Assembly (NCBI GenBank): GCA_019116445.1
Contig: DXBP01000019.1
Location: 53,913 to 117,912 of the forward strand
DNA: 64,000 nucleotides
Source: Candidatus Gemmiger excrementigallinarum
Lineage (GTDB): Bacteria; Bacillota; Clostridia; Oscillospirales; Ruminococcaceae
Reading direction: 5' to 3'
Positions within the stretch are counted from its first letter, which is position 1. Each line of letters opens with the position of its first letter. The translations under genes were made by a program, and so were the position numbers. Shown here piece after piece: positions 37,725 through 46,800 of this stretch. The notes below the pieces were generated by a model. That model did no database searches. It was not told the DNA's origin and saw only the letters and a list, made by a program, of their open reading frames with translations.

Positions 37725-38912
37725 ATGCAACTCAATCCACATTATGCAGAACTGAATGAAAGCTACCTGTTCAGCACCATCGCCCATAAAATCACCGAAT
37801 ACCAGAAGGCCCATCCGGATGCGGATGTTATTCGTCTGGGCATCGGTGATGTAACGCTGCCGCTGGCCAAGCCGGTGGTGGAAGCGCTCCACAAGGCTGT
37901 GGAGGAGATGGGCCATAAGGAAACCTTCCGCGGGTACGGTCCCGAACAGGGATATGATTTCCTGCGCGAAGCCATCCGCCGGTATTATGGGGATCGCGGC
38001 GTGGCGCTGGAACTGGGCGAAATTTTTGTTTCGGACGGTGCCAAGAGCGATCTGGGCAACCTGCTGGATCTGTTCTCTGTCAACAACACGGTGCTGGTGC
38101 CCGACCCGGTCTATCCGGTGTACGTGGACGACAACATGATGGCGGGACGTACCATCCGGTACATGGCGGCCAATGCCGAAAATAACTTCCTGCCCATGCC
38201 GGACGATGCCACCGATGCAGACATCGTCTATCTGTGCAGTCCCAATAACCCCACCGGTGCGGCGTACACCAAAGCCCAGCTGGCTGAGTGGGTCAAGTGG
38301 GCCAAGGCACATCACGCCGTTATCCTGTACGATGCCGCGTATGAGTGCTTCGTCAGCGAGGAAGGCTGTGCCCGCAGCATTTATGAAGTTGAGGGCGCCA
38401 AGGAAGTGGCTGTGGAAGTGTGCAGCTTCTCCAAGATCGCCGGCTTCACCGGTACCCGCTGCGGCTATACCGTGGTTCCCTTTGCCATCGAATCGGAAGG
38501 CCAGAGCCTGAACAAGATGTGGCTGCGCCGCCAGACCACCAAGTTCAACGGCGTGCCCTACATTGTGCAGCGCGGCGCCGAGGCGGTCTTTACCGAGGAA
38601 GGCATGAAGGAAATCCAGCAGAATCTGGATTATTACCGTAAGAATGCAGCGGTCATCGGAGCCGCGCTGGACGAAGCAGGCGTGTGGTACTGCGGCGGCA
38701 AAAACAGCCCCTATGTCTGGATGCGTTGCCCGGGCGGCATGGGCAGCTGGGAGTTCTTTGATTGGCTGCTGGATACCGCCCACATCGTGGGCACGCCCGG
38801 TGAGGGCTTTGGCCCCTGCGGCAAAGGTTACTTCCGCCTGACGGCGTTCGGGGATGCCGAGCGTACCAAGGAAGCTGCGGAACGCCTGAAAGCGGCCCTG
38901 GCAAAGCTGTGA
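37725..38912 (+). CDS. dapL: LL-diaminopimelate aminotransferase
   Basis: YLFSTIAHKITEYQKAHPDADVIRLGIGDVTLPL, YLCSPNNPTGAAYTKAQL, CSFSKIAGFTGTRCGYTVVP. Confidence 0.95.
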   Translation: MQLNPHYAELNESYLFSTIAHKITEYQKAHPDADVIRLGIGDVTLPLAKPVVEALHKAVEEMGHKETFRGYGPEQGYDFLREAIRRYYGDRGVALELGEIFVSDGAKSDLGNLLDLFSVNNTVLVPDPVYPVYVDDNMMAGRTIRYMAANAENNFLPMPDDATDADIVYLCSPNNPTGAAYTKAQLAEWVKWAKAHHAVILYDAAYECFVSEEGCARSIYEVEGAKEVAVEVCSFSKIAGFTGTRCGYTVVPFAIESEGQSLNKMWLRRQTTKFNGVPYIVQRGAEAVFTEEGMKEIQQNLDYYRKNAAVIGAALDEAGVWYCGGKNSPYVWMRCPGGMGSWEFFDWLLDTAHIVGTPGEGFGPCGKGYFRLTAFGDAERTKEAAERLKAALAKL

Positions 38913-38932
38913 ATCCAAGAGGAGGGATTGTC

Positions 38933-39343
38933 ATGAAACCGAATGAAGAGATTATGAATTTTCTGAAGGAAAATCCCACGTTCTATCTGGCTACGGTGGA
39001 CGGGTATCTGCCCCGCGTGCGTCCGCTGGGATTTGCCATGTGGTATAACGGCCACCTGTGCCTGGCCATCGGCAAGCATAAGGCAGCCTACAAACAGCTG
39101 CTGGACAATACCAACCTCGAAATCTGTGCAGCCAATGATCGCGGTGAGTGGCTGCGGGTGCAGGGTACTGCCAACTTTGACAACACGCCCGAAGCGCAGG
39201 AGGCTGCGTTCCAGGTGATGCCGCAGCTGCAGGACCTCTATAACGAGGAAACCGGTAACAAACTGGGTATCGTGTACATGGATCATCTGTCTGCAAAACT
39301 GTTCTCCATGTCGGGAACGGTCAAGGACATTATGAATTATTGA
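38933..39343 (+). CDS. Pyridoxamine 5'-phosphate oxidase family protein
   Basis: MKPNEEIMNFLKENPTFYLATVDGYLPRVRPLGFAMWYNGHLCLAIGKHKAAYKQLLDN. Confidence 0.85.
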   Translation: MKPNEEIMNFLKENPTFYLATVDGYLPRVRPLGFAMWYNGHLCLAIGKHKAAYKQLLDNTNLEICAANDRGEWLRVQGTANFDNTPEAQEAAFQVMPQLQDLYNEETGNKLGIVYMDHLSAKLFSMSGTVKDIMNY

Positions 39344-39357
39344 GTTTCCATACATGG

Positions 39358-39386
39358 GCGGGCCCCGCAGGGGCCCGCTTTTTTTG
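39358..39386 (+). terminator. Terminator
   Basis: GCGGGCCCCGCAGGGGCCCGCTTTTTTT. Confidence 0.75.
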
Positions 39387-39464
39387 TGAATATCTGTAAC
39401 GTTTGGGCAATTGCTGCGTCTTATGGATACAACCGGTTGAAAAATGAGGAGAGGAGGGCCATGG

Positions 39465-39953
39465 ATGGACAAAGATAGCTTTGAACAGGTATACATCCAG
39501 TACCACAAAGTAGTCTATGCCTATCTGCTGTCGCTGTGCCGTAATGAAGAACTGGCCGCCGACCTTGCCCAGGAAACCTTTTATAAGGCGCTGCGCGGGA
39601 TAGACCGGTTTCAGGGCGAATGTGCGCTGAACGTCTGGCTGTGCAGCATCGCTAAACACGCGTTCACGGATTATTACCGCCGTCACCGACGGGAAGCCCC
39701 GTTGCCCGAGCAGACACCGGACAACCCGGACGCCGACCCGCTGCCGGGAGAAAAGCTGGAACAGCGGCAGACGGCGCTGACACTTCACAAAGCGCTGCAT
39801 GCTTTGCCGGAACCCTACCGGGAAGTGTTCTGGCTGCGGGCTTATGGGGAACTTACCTTTGCCGAGATCGGGGCCCTGCATGGAAAAACAGAAAATTGGG
39901 CACGGGTGACCTACTACCGGGCCCGTACCAAACTGAAGGAGGCTTTGCCATGA
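39465..39953 (+). CDS. RNA polymerase ECF-type sigma factor
   Basis: EQVYIQYHKVVYAYLLSLCRNEELAADLAQETFYKALRGIDRFQGE, LPEPYREVFWLRAYGELTFAEIGALHGKTENWARVTYYRARTKLKE. Confidence 0.93.
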   Translation: MDKDSFEQVYIQYHKVVYAYLLSLCRNEELAADLAQETFYKALRGIDRFQGECALNVWLCSIAKHAFTDYYRRHRREAPLPEQTPDNPDADPLPGEKLEQRQTALTLHKALHALPEPYREVFWLRAYGELTFAEIGALHGKTENWARVTYYRARTKLKEALP

Positions 39954-40675
39954 AACTGCCCTGTTATCTGGTGCGCGACCTGCTGCCGCTGTACAAAGAC
40001 GACGTGTGTGAGCCGGAAACCGCCGCCGACGTGCGGGAGCATCTGGAGGGATGCACCGACTGCCGTACCCTGTGGGAAGCACTGCAGACTGCCGCCCCGC
40101 TGGAAGAAGCGGTGGACCATGCCAAGGCGCAGGAACAGGCTGCTGCCCTGCGCCGGGTCAAGCACACCCAGCAGAAAAAGCGGGTGCTGATTGTACTGGC
40201 CGCGGTACTGGCCACTCTGTGCGCAGTGTATCTGGGGTTGCGGTTGGTGTATGACTATGCCAATAATACCTATCTTGATTATGATGTGGAGAATATTCTG
40301 AAAGTGGAATATGAAGAACACCCGGGGGAAGGGGACAATCCCTGGGCTGGGGACGGATTGTATATCACGCTGGACCCCAAAGCGTACAGTTCGCTGGCCT
40401 GGACCAGCGTGCTGGATACGGAGGAGGGAACGGTGCTGCTCTTTACCCTGGGATGTTCCCTGTGGCACCACTGGTTGGGGACAACCTGGCAGGGTGGTGA
40501 GGCGGATGCCTACGCAAGAGGGATTTGCACCACCGGCGGATATGGCCGCACTACGGTGGAGAACCTGACCGCCGCGTACTACCTGCCTTACAGTGCGTTT
40601 GAAACCTGGGTGGAGCAGCAAAAACAGGAACTGCCCGAGGATGCCGTTCTGGTATGGCAGCGTGACGACCAGTGA
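39950..40675 (+). CDS. Zinc-finger anti-sigma factor-like membrane protein
   Basis: MKLPCYLVRDLLPLYKDDVCEPETAADVREHLEGCTDCRTL (HxxxCxxC), one TM, C-terminal domain; ATGA overlap with sigma gene. Confidence 0.85.
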   Translation: MKLPCYLVRDLLPLYKDDVCEPETAADVREHLEGCTDCRTLWEALQTAAPLEEAVDHAKAQEQAAALRRVKHTQQKKRVLIVLAAVLATLCAVYLGLRLVYDYANNTYLDYDVENILKVEYEEHPGEGDNPWAGDGLYITLDPKAYSSLAWTSVLDTEEGTVLLFTLGCSLWHHWLGTTWQGGEADAYARGICTTGGYGRTTVENLTAAYYLPYSAFETWVEQQKQELPEDAVLVWQRDDQ

Positions 40676-40686
40676 CAAAAACAAAA

Positions 40687-40718
40687 CACCGCCCCGCGCA
40701 ACCTTGCGCGGGGCGGTG
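40687..40718. terminator. Terminator between convergent genes
   Basis: Perfect stem CACCGCCCCGCGCAA/TTGCGCGGGGCGGTG. Confidence 0.65.
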
Positions 40719-40736
40719 CTGTGTATAGCGTAAAAA

Positions 40737-41141
40737 TCAGTGCTGGGGGTTCAGGATGGTGCGCCAGTCCAGATCGCCGTGTTCCAGGCCATGAATGAGA
40801 ACTTCGGCGGTGGCAATGTTGGTGGCCACCGGGATGTTATGTACATCGCAGATGCGCAGCAGATTCATCTCGTTAGGCTCACTGGGCTTGGCGCTGATAG
40901 GGTCGCGGAAAAACAGCAGCATGTCCACTTCGTCACAGGCGATGCGGGCCATGATCTGCTGGTCACCGCCATGACCGCCAGGCAGGAATTTCTGCACAGT
41001 CAAGCCGGTATTTTCTTCCACAAGGCGTCCGGTAGTACCGGTGGCGATCAACTGGTGTTGCGACAAAATATGCCGATAGGCAGTGCAGAATTGCACGATC
41101 AGCTCCTTCTTGGAGTCGTGTGCCACCAAGGCGATTATCAT
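40737..41141 (-). CDS. mgsA: Methylglyoxal synthase
   Basis: IALVAHDSKKELIVQF, LIATGTTGRLVEENTGLTVQKFLPGGHGGDQQIMARI, LLFFRDPISAKPSEPNEMNLLRICDVHNIPVATN. Confidence 0.97.
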   Translation of the reverse strand: MIIALVAHDSKKELIVQFCTAYRHILSQHQLIATGTTGRLVEENTGLTVQKFLPGGHGGDQQIMARIACDEVDMLLFFRDPISAKPSEPNEMNLLRICDVHNIPVATNIATAEVLIHGLEHGDLDWRTILNPQH

Positions 41142-41166
41142 AACGCTACACCATCCTTCACAAACA

Positions 41167-41907
41167 TTAAAAGGTAAGCGGAACACGCTGTCCGCACAGA
41201 CGTTTTGCCATAGCCTGCCCGGCTACCACCGCAGGATCACCGGGGGCGGGAATCGTGCCCTGGGCACCGGCCTGCTGCAGTTCCCGGCTTTCGGGAATTA
41301 CCGCCAGCAGCTGGGCGCCCACGGTATCAATACACTCATCCAGATCAAATACCGCCGCCCGTTTGCCGAAACTGTCCCGTGTGACGCGGTTCATCACCAG
41401 CCGCACGGTGCTTTGAGGGCGTCCGCCGGTCAGGATGCGGTCGGCTACGATTTTGCCGTCCCGCAGGGCCACCGGGTCCGGCGTCAGTACCAGCAGGGCC
41501 TTGTCCGCCACGGAAACCGCCGCGGTAAAGGGGGCTCCCATCCCGGCGGCAGTATCCAGCAGGACAAAATCAAAATACGGACGTACGGCCATCAGCAGCC
41601 GCCCCAGGGGAGCGGATTCCACTTCGCCGCCTTCGTACGGGGCGCTGATGACCGAAAGTCCGGGATACAGCGGACTGGGTACGATGGCCTTGCCGGCTTC
41701 GCACCGTCCGCAGAGAACATCTTCAATATCATAGACCGTGCGGCCATACACACCGGCGATAATATCGACGCTGCGCAGACCGGAATCCAGTTCCACCAGC
41801 AGAACCTTGCGGCCCAGCCGGGCCAGCGATGCGCCCAGCAGCACCGAAACGGTGCTTTTGCCGGTACCGCCTTTGCCGGAACAGAGCATGATACATTGTG
41901 CGTTCAA
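41167..41907 (-). CDS. minD: MinD/ParA-family ATPase
   Basis: MLCSGKGGTGKSTVSVLLGASLARLGRKVLLVELDSGLRSVDIIAG, FVLLDTAAGMGAPFTAAV; TTG start at 41907 preceded by AGGAGG with 7-nt spacing. Confidence 0.8.
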   Translation of the reverse strand: MNAQCIMLCSGKGGTGKSTVSVLLGASLARLGRKVLLVELDSGLRSVDIIAGVYGRTVYDIEDVLCGRCEAGKAIVPSPLYPGLSVISAPYEGGEVESAPLGRLLMAVRPYFDFVLLDTAAGMGAPFTAAVSVADKALLVLTPDPVALRDGKIVADRILTGGRPQSTVRLVMNRVTRDSFGKRAAVFDLDECIDTVGAQLLAVIPESRELQQAGAQGTIPAPGDPAVVAGQAMAKRLCGQRVPLTF

Positions 41908-42094
41908 GGGCGTGCCTCCTGTATTTGAGGCCGCACAAAACCGCGACACTCTCTCATTGATATTCTAGCACACTTTGCCCTTGCCGACAACTGGCTTTTT
42001 GATTAAAAAAGATTGCGTGTTTTTGAACGTTTTAACAACTTACTGTTTAGAATCCTGTGAAAAAATCCAAAAGGTATGCACTTTTGATGCTGCA

Positions 42095-43885
42095 TTATCC
42101 GAACCAGGCATCCAGTACCGCACGCAGAACCGGCGTAGCGTTGGAACCACCGCCGCCATACTCCAGCACCACCGCTACCGCGATCTGCGGATCGTCGGCG
42201 GGAGCATAGCCAATGAGCACCGAGTTCACATAGTGGGTACCGTTGGGCAGGGTCTGGGCCAGCTGCGGGCTGCCGGTTTTGGCCGCGCAGACCACCGGGG
42301 CTTCCCGCAGGTACCGGTTGGTCTGGGCCATCCGTTTCATGCCGTCACGGATGGGGCCAAATACCGTTTCGCCCCCGGGCACCGTGGTAAACTGTGGTTC
42401 ATACTCCCAGACTGTTTCCCCGGTGGCGGTGCTCACCGCGTGATCGGCAAAATGCAGGGTGGGGCGCTGCCCGTAGTTGGCCAGCGTGGCGGCATATACT
42501 GCCAGCTGGGCAGGTGTTACCGCCGTGTTGCCTTGCCCAATGGCGGCCATCAGCGTAAGGCCTGCCTGATAGTTGTCATCCTCGGACCAGGTCAGCTGAC
42601 CTTCCGCTTCGCTGACCTCGGCGCCGGTGGGACTGGCCAGACCCAACTGCCGGGCCATGGCGCTGAAGGTATCCACCCCCAGCCGACGGCCAACGTCATA
42701 GAAAAAGATGTTGCAGCTTTGTTCCAACGCCGTACGCATATCGACCGGGCCGGAATGGCCGTATTGCAGGCAGCCGGGCTGGTAGCCGCTGTAATAGAGA
42801 TACCGCCCGGTGCAGTTTACGGTGGCGTTGGGGTCAATGCCTGCCGTCAGAGCTGCCGCAGCCACTGCCGGTTTGAAAGCTGACCCCGGCGCGTACAGAC
42901 CCTGGAACGCCCGGTCCAGCAACGGGGCACCGGCATCGGCGGACAGCGCTGCGTAGTCGGTGCGGTAGGCGTTCAGGTCATACCCCGGCCAGTTGGCCGC
43001 TGCCAGAATGCCGCCGGTCTTCACATCTACCACCACGGCGGCCCCGGCTCGTGCCTCCCGACCGCCGCCCACGGCAGCGGTGGCTTGTAAAGTTTCAATG
43101 CGCTCCCGCAGCGCCTGCTGCAAAGCCGATTGCAGGCTGGCGTCCAGGGTCAGCACCAGGGTGGAACCCGGGGTAGCGGTGCTTTTTTGAACCGTGGTGC
43201 GCACGGCACCGTCCAGGCCGGTGTTGATCAGCAGCTGGCCGTCCTGCCCGCGCAGCAGGTCATCGTAGGCCGCTTCCAATCCGCTTTGGCCGATGATGCT
43301 GTCCATGGCCAAGCCTTTTTCCTGGGCCGCGGGCCACTGTTCGGCGGTGATGGGGCCTGTGAAGCCCAGCACGTGGGGCAGCAGTGTGCCATCGGGCCAG
43401 TTGCGCTCCCCCCGGGCAGCCAGCCGCACGGCACCGCTCTGGACAAGCCCGCTGCGATAGATCGCTGTCATGGTGGCGCTGTCCAGCGATTCCAGAACCA
43501 GCAGTTCCCCCGCCGAAACGGCAGAACAAAAGGCGGCAAGTTGTGTTTCCACATCCTTGCCGCCTGTAAGGGCCTGCACCGTTTGCACGGTTTGCTGTAA
43601 ATCGGTGCCCGGGGGAGCCGGTACCCGCAGATATAAGTCGTATACGGTGGTGTCCCGCGCCAGAATCGTACCGTTCCGGTCGGTGATGGCGCCCCGTGCC
43701 GCGTGCTGTTCCACCGTGTAGCTGGCGGAACTGGCTTCGGCTACTTTCTCCGCATAGTGATCGGCCATGGCAAACTGCATCCAGGCCAGCCGCGCGAAGA
43801 AAGCCAGAAAAACCACGCAGCAGAGCACCAGCAAGGCGGCAACCCGCCCGCATCCCTGGGGACGGTCCGATTTTCGCCTGGGCAT
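42095..43885 (-). CDS. mrdA: Penicillin-binding protein 2-type transpeptidase
   Basis: AARGAITDRNGTILARDTTVYDLYLRV, YAPGSAFKPAVAAAAL (SxxK), EQSCNIFFYDVG (SxN), CAAKTGSPQLAQT (KTG). Confidence 0.92.
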   Translation of the reverse strand: MPRRKSDRPQGCGRVAALLVLCCVVFLAFFARLAWMQFAMADHYAEKVAEASSASYTVEQHAARGAITDRNGTILARDTTVYDLYLRVPAPPGTDLQQTVQTVQALTGGKDVETQLAAFCSAVSAGELLVLESLDSATMTAIYRSGLVQSGAVRLAARGERNWPDGTLLPHVLGFTGPITAEQWPAAQEKGLAMDSIIGQSGLEAAYDDLLRGQDGQLLINTGLDGAVRTTVQKSTATPGSTLVLTLDASLQSALQQALRERIETLQATAAVGGGREARAGAAVVVDVKTGGILAAANWPGYDLNAYRTDYAALSADAGAPLLDRAFQGLYAPGSAFKPAVAAAALTAGIDPNATVNCTGRYLYYSGYQPGCLQYGHSGPVDMRTALEQSCNIFFYDVGRRLGVDTFSAMARQLGLASPTGAEVSEAEGQLTWSEDDNYQAGLTLMAAIGQGNTAVTPAQLAVYAATLANYGQRPTLHFADHAVSTATGETVWEYEPQFTTVPGGETVFGPIRDGMKRMAQTNRYLREAPVVCAAKTGSPQLAQTLPNGTHYVNSVLIGYAPADDPQIAVAVVLEYGGGGSNATPVLRAVLDAWFG

Positions 43886-43952
43886 GCCCCAACACCTCCC
43901 GATTTTCGTTTCTTTCTTTAGTATAGGCGATTTTTGTCGAAATGGCAATCAC

Positions 43953-44678
43953 TCATTCAATTTTTACAAAAAACACTGTGCTGTTCAGGTCGGCGGTGTC
44001 GGTCAAAGGCGCCCGAGCGGTCAGGCCGTCGCTGTCCGGCTGCGGGGCGGCGGCCAACTCGCCCAGCCATTCACCCCCCGGCGTTGTCACAACGCTGCCC
44101 GCCGTCAGGCCGCAGTCGGCAGGCAGACCTGCCAGAAACCAGCCGTTCTTCCGTTCCAACAGTCCGGCTGCGCTGCCGCTCAGTCCCGCACAGGGGGCGT
44201 TTTCGGTACCGGCAAAGGCAAATTCGCAGGTGCCGTCTGCACGGTTTTCTACCACCTGACCGGCGTATCGTCCCTGGGGGTCCAGTACGGCAGCCCCCAC
44301 GGCAGCGGTACAGGCCAGTGTGGCGCCTTCGCTTCGGCGCGCTGTCACCCGGGCCGGCTGCCAGTTCCCCTCTGTGCGTGCGCAGCCCAACAGACTGCGC
44401 AGCGCTTCATTTTCGGCTTGTGCTTCCTCGGCCAATGCCAGACGGCTGTGCAAACGGGCGTTCTGCTGCTGCAGCGCTGCCAGCTCCTCAGTGTAGTGGG
44501 GGCGGACCCAGTTGGCCACGGCACCCAAGCAGCGGCTCAGCCCGGCGGGCAGCAGTGCCGCCCCATAGGGCGCACTCACGACCAGCCCCACAACCAGCAG
44601 AACCGCTGCCGCTATCCAGATTCGTTTCTTTCGTCGCCGCGGACGCGCCAACTCCAGACCGCCGTGCATACGCATCAC
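43953..44678 (-). CDS. mreC: Rod shape-determining protein MreC
   Basis: N-terminal TM, coiled coil ELAALQQQNARLHSRLALAEEAQAENEALRSLLG, beta-rich C-terminus; upstream of PBP2. Confidence 0.85.
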   Translation of the reverse strand: MMRMHGGLELARPRRRKKRIWIAAAVLLVVGLVVSAPYGAALLPAGLSRCLGAVANWVRPHYTEELAALQQQNARLHSRLALAEEAQAENEALRSLLGCARTEGNWQPARVTARRSEGATLACTAAVGAAVLDPQGRYAGQVVENRADGTCEFAFAGTENAPCAGLSGSAAGLLERKNGWFLAGLPADCGLTAGSVVTTPGGEWLGELAAAPQPDSDGLTARAPLTDTADLNSTVFFVKIE

Positions 44679-44747
44679 CCCCGTCTACAATATGCCTTGC
44701 GGGAAAGCGGTATACTTTGCTATAATACCCCACAGGAGGGAATTTTC

Positions 44748-45554
44748 ATGAAATACAAGCTGTTGCTTTTGGATATAGACGGAACGCTGCGCCCGGATAG
44801 CTGTGAGCGTGTTCCGCGGGAAAATGCCGATGCAGTCAATGCCGTACAGCGGCTGGGCGTCAAAGTTGCCATTGCCACCGGACGGGGGCGCACCGGAGTG
44901 GGCAAGGGATTGCTGCGGTCCATCCGGCCCGATTACTGGGTCTGTGCGGGCGGCGCACAGCTGATGGACGGCAAGGGCAATGATCTGGTGCTGCATCGGA
45001 TGACCAGCGAGGAAATGTATGCGCTGGTGGACTTTTTTGAGGATTACGAACTGCCGCTGCGCTTCACCTTCCACGATGCAAATTACGCCTATATTGGCTA
45101 CGAGGAGTTTGCCGCGCGGGAAAAAGCCAAAAATCTGCACAATAATATTGTGGACGGGGAAGACCAGGATCATCACCTGGTGGAGATGCCTTTTGGTGCT
45201 TTCGGATTTCTGCCACGGGAACGTGCCGCCCAGTTCCAGGAAAAATACGGGTATCTGGGATTGCAGTTCCTGTATTCCTATGTCGGTACCGATGGCTGCG
45301 ATATTTCTCAGGCCGGCGTGGACAAAGGCCGAGGCCTGTGTGAACTGGCCCGGTTGGCGGGTCTTGCGCCGGAAGAATGCGTGGCCGTCGGGGACGGCGA
45401 CAACGATGTGAGTATGCTGCAGGCTGCCGGGTTGGGCATTGCCATGGGTAACGGCAGCGAGGCAGTCAAGGCGGTGGCAGACCGTGTGGGACCGGACGCC
45501 GAGCCCTGGGGTGTGGCGGATCTCTGCCGCAGCCTGTGGCCGGAGGCGTTCTGA
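44748..45554 (+). CDS. Cof-type HAD family hydrolase
   Basis: KLLLLDIDGTLRPDSCERVPRENADAVNAVQRLGVKVAIATGRG, GVDKGRGLCELARLAG, VAVGDGDNDVSMLQAAGLGIAMGNGSEAVKAVAD. Confidence 0.92.
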   Translation: MKYKLLLLDIDGTLRPDSCERVPRENADAVNAVQRLGVKVAIATGRGRTGVGKGLLRSIRPDYWVCAGGAQLMDGKGNDLVLHRMTSEEMYALVDFFEDYELPLRFTFHDANYAYIGYEEFAAREKAKNLHNNIVDGEDQDHHLVEMPFGAFGFLPRERAAQFQEKYGYLGLQFLYSYVGTDGCDISQAGVDKGRGLCELARLAGLAPEECVAVGDGDNDVSMLQAAGLGIAMGNGSEAVKAVADRVGPDAEPWGVADLCRSLWPEAF

Positions 45555-45555
45555 G

Positions 45556-46086
45556 ATGGCTTCCGTCAAAGCAGAGTATACCCATGTGGGGCCGGGGCTG
45601 CCGCCGCTGCATGGGGACAGGGCTGCGGTGCTGATCCTGGGCAGCTTTCCCAGTCCCAAAAGCCGGGAGCAGGGATTTTTCTACGGTCATCCCCAGAACC
45701 GGTTCTGGCCGCTGATGGCCTCTCTCACCGGGGAACCGGTGCCGGACTGGGCGGACATCGAAGCCAAAAAGCGCATCATCCTGGACCATGGCCTGGCCGT
45801 CTGGGATACCATCGGTGCCTGCGACATCCGCGGCGCATCGGATGCGTCCATCCGCAATGTGGAGCCCAACGATGTGGCGGCACTGATCCGCCGCCTGGGC
45901 GTGCAGGCGGTGTTCTGCAACGGGGCGGCTTCGGGGCGGGTGTATGCCCGCTATGCCCAGCCTATGACCGGGCTGCCCGCTGCGGTTTTGCCCAGTACCA
46001 GCCCTGCCAACGCGGCCTGGTCCATGGAAAAGCTGCAGGCCGCCTGGGGCGCCGCGTTCGCACCTTTTTTACATTCGGACGGTTGA
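45556..46086 (+). CDS. DNA-deoxyinosine glycosylase (uracil-DNA glycosylase superfamily)
   Basis: AAVLILGSFPSPKSREQGFFYGHPQNRFWPLMASL, LAVWDTIGACDIRGASDASI, LPSTSPANAAWS. Confidence 0.85.
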   Translation: MASVKAEYTHVGPGLPPLHGDRAAVLILGSFPSPKSREQGFFYGHPQNRFWPLMASLTGEPVPDWADIEAKKRIILDHGLAVWDTIGACDIRGASDASIRNVEPNDVAALIRRLGVQAVFCNGAASGRVYARYAQPMTGLPAAVLPSTSPANAAWSMEKLQAAWGAAFAPFLHSDG

Positions 46087-46141
46087 AACCACCCCACTTT
46101 TGTTTTATAATGAATCTTACTATTCATCGGGAGGACACACC

Positions 46142-46771
46142 ATGAGCAAATGGGAAGAAAAACAGGTCCGGCCGGTGCTGCCGTTGTATCTGGCGGCACT
46201 TGCCTGGCCGGTGGCATCGCTGGTGTTTCCGCCGTATACACTGCCGAATCTTGCCATTGTAGCGGTGTGCAGCGTGGTGGTGTACGGTGTGGCCCGGCAC
46301 TTCTGCCCCATGCGGGTGGTACGCACACTGGTACCCTATGCCACCGGCAGCGAGGAAGTGGACGCGATGCTCAACGGCATCACCGCCAATCTGGACGCAC
46401 TGCACGGGCTGAATGACGCCATTCCCGATGCACAGCTTTCCCGGGCCATGGAACGCATGGAAAAAGCCGGCCGCAGCATTGTGGCTGTGGTGGAAGGTGC
46501 CCCGGACAAGGCACGGCAGATCGAGCGCTTCGCGCGGTATTACCTGCCGGAGGTCGTCAAGCTCATGAGTGCTTACGCCAATCTGGAGAAAAACGGCGTC
46601 CGGGGCGAGAATGCGGAGCAAATCGTCACGGAACTGCGCCGCAACGCCGAAACAACGGCCGCAGCCTTTGAAAACCAGCTGGATGCCCTGTACAGTGCGG
46701 AAGCACTGGATATTTCCACGGATATTGAGGTGCTGGACAGCATTCTGAAGAGCCAGAACCTGACAAAATAA
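46142..46771 (+). CDS. XpaC-like (5-bromo-4-chloroindolyl phosphate hydrolysis) family protein
   Basis: MSKWEEKQVRP..., C-terminal RFARYYLPEVVKLMSAYANLEKNGVRGENAEQ; directly upstream of a TelA-like gene. Confidence 0.8.
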   Translation: MSKWEEKQVRPVLPLYLAALAWPVASLVFPPYTLPNLAIVAVCSVVVYGVARHFCPMRVVRTLVPYATGSEEVDAMLNGITANLDALHGLNDAIPDAQLSRAMERMEKAGRSIVAVVEGAPDKARQIERFARYYLPEVVKLMSAYANLEKNGVRGENAEQIVTELRRNAETTAAAFENQLDALYSAEALDISTDIEVLDSILKSQNLTK

Positions 46772-46800
46772 AAGATGAGATGAGAAAGGAAGGACCCCCC

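Noticed and set aside
36873-38918. 681-aa minus-strand ORF
   Set aside because: Antisense to dapL and the membrane protein; no recognisable domain.
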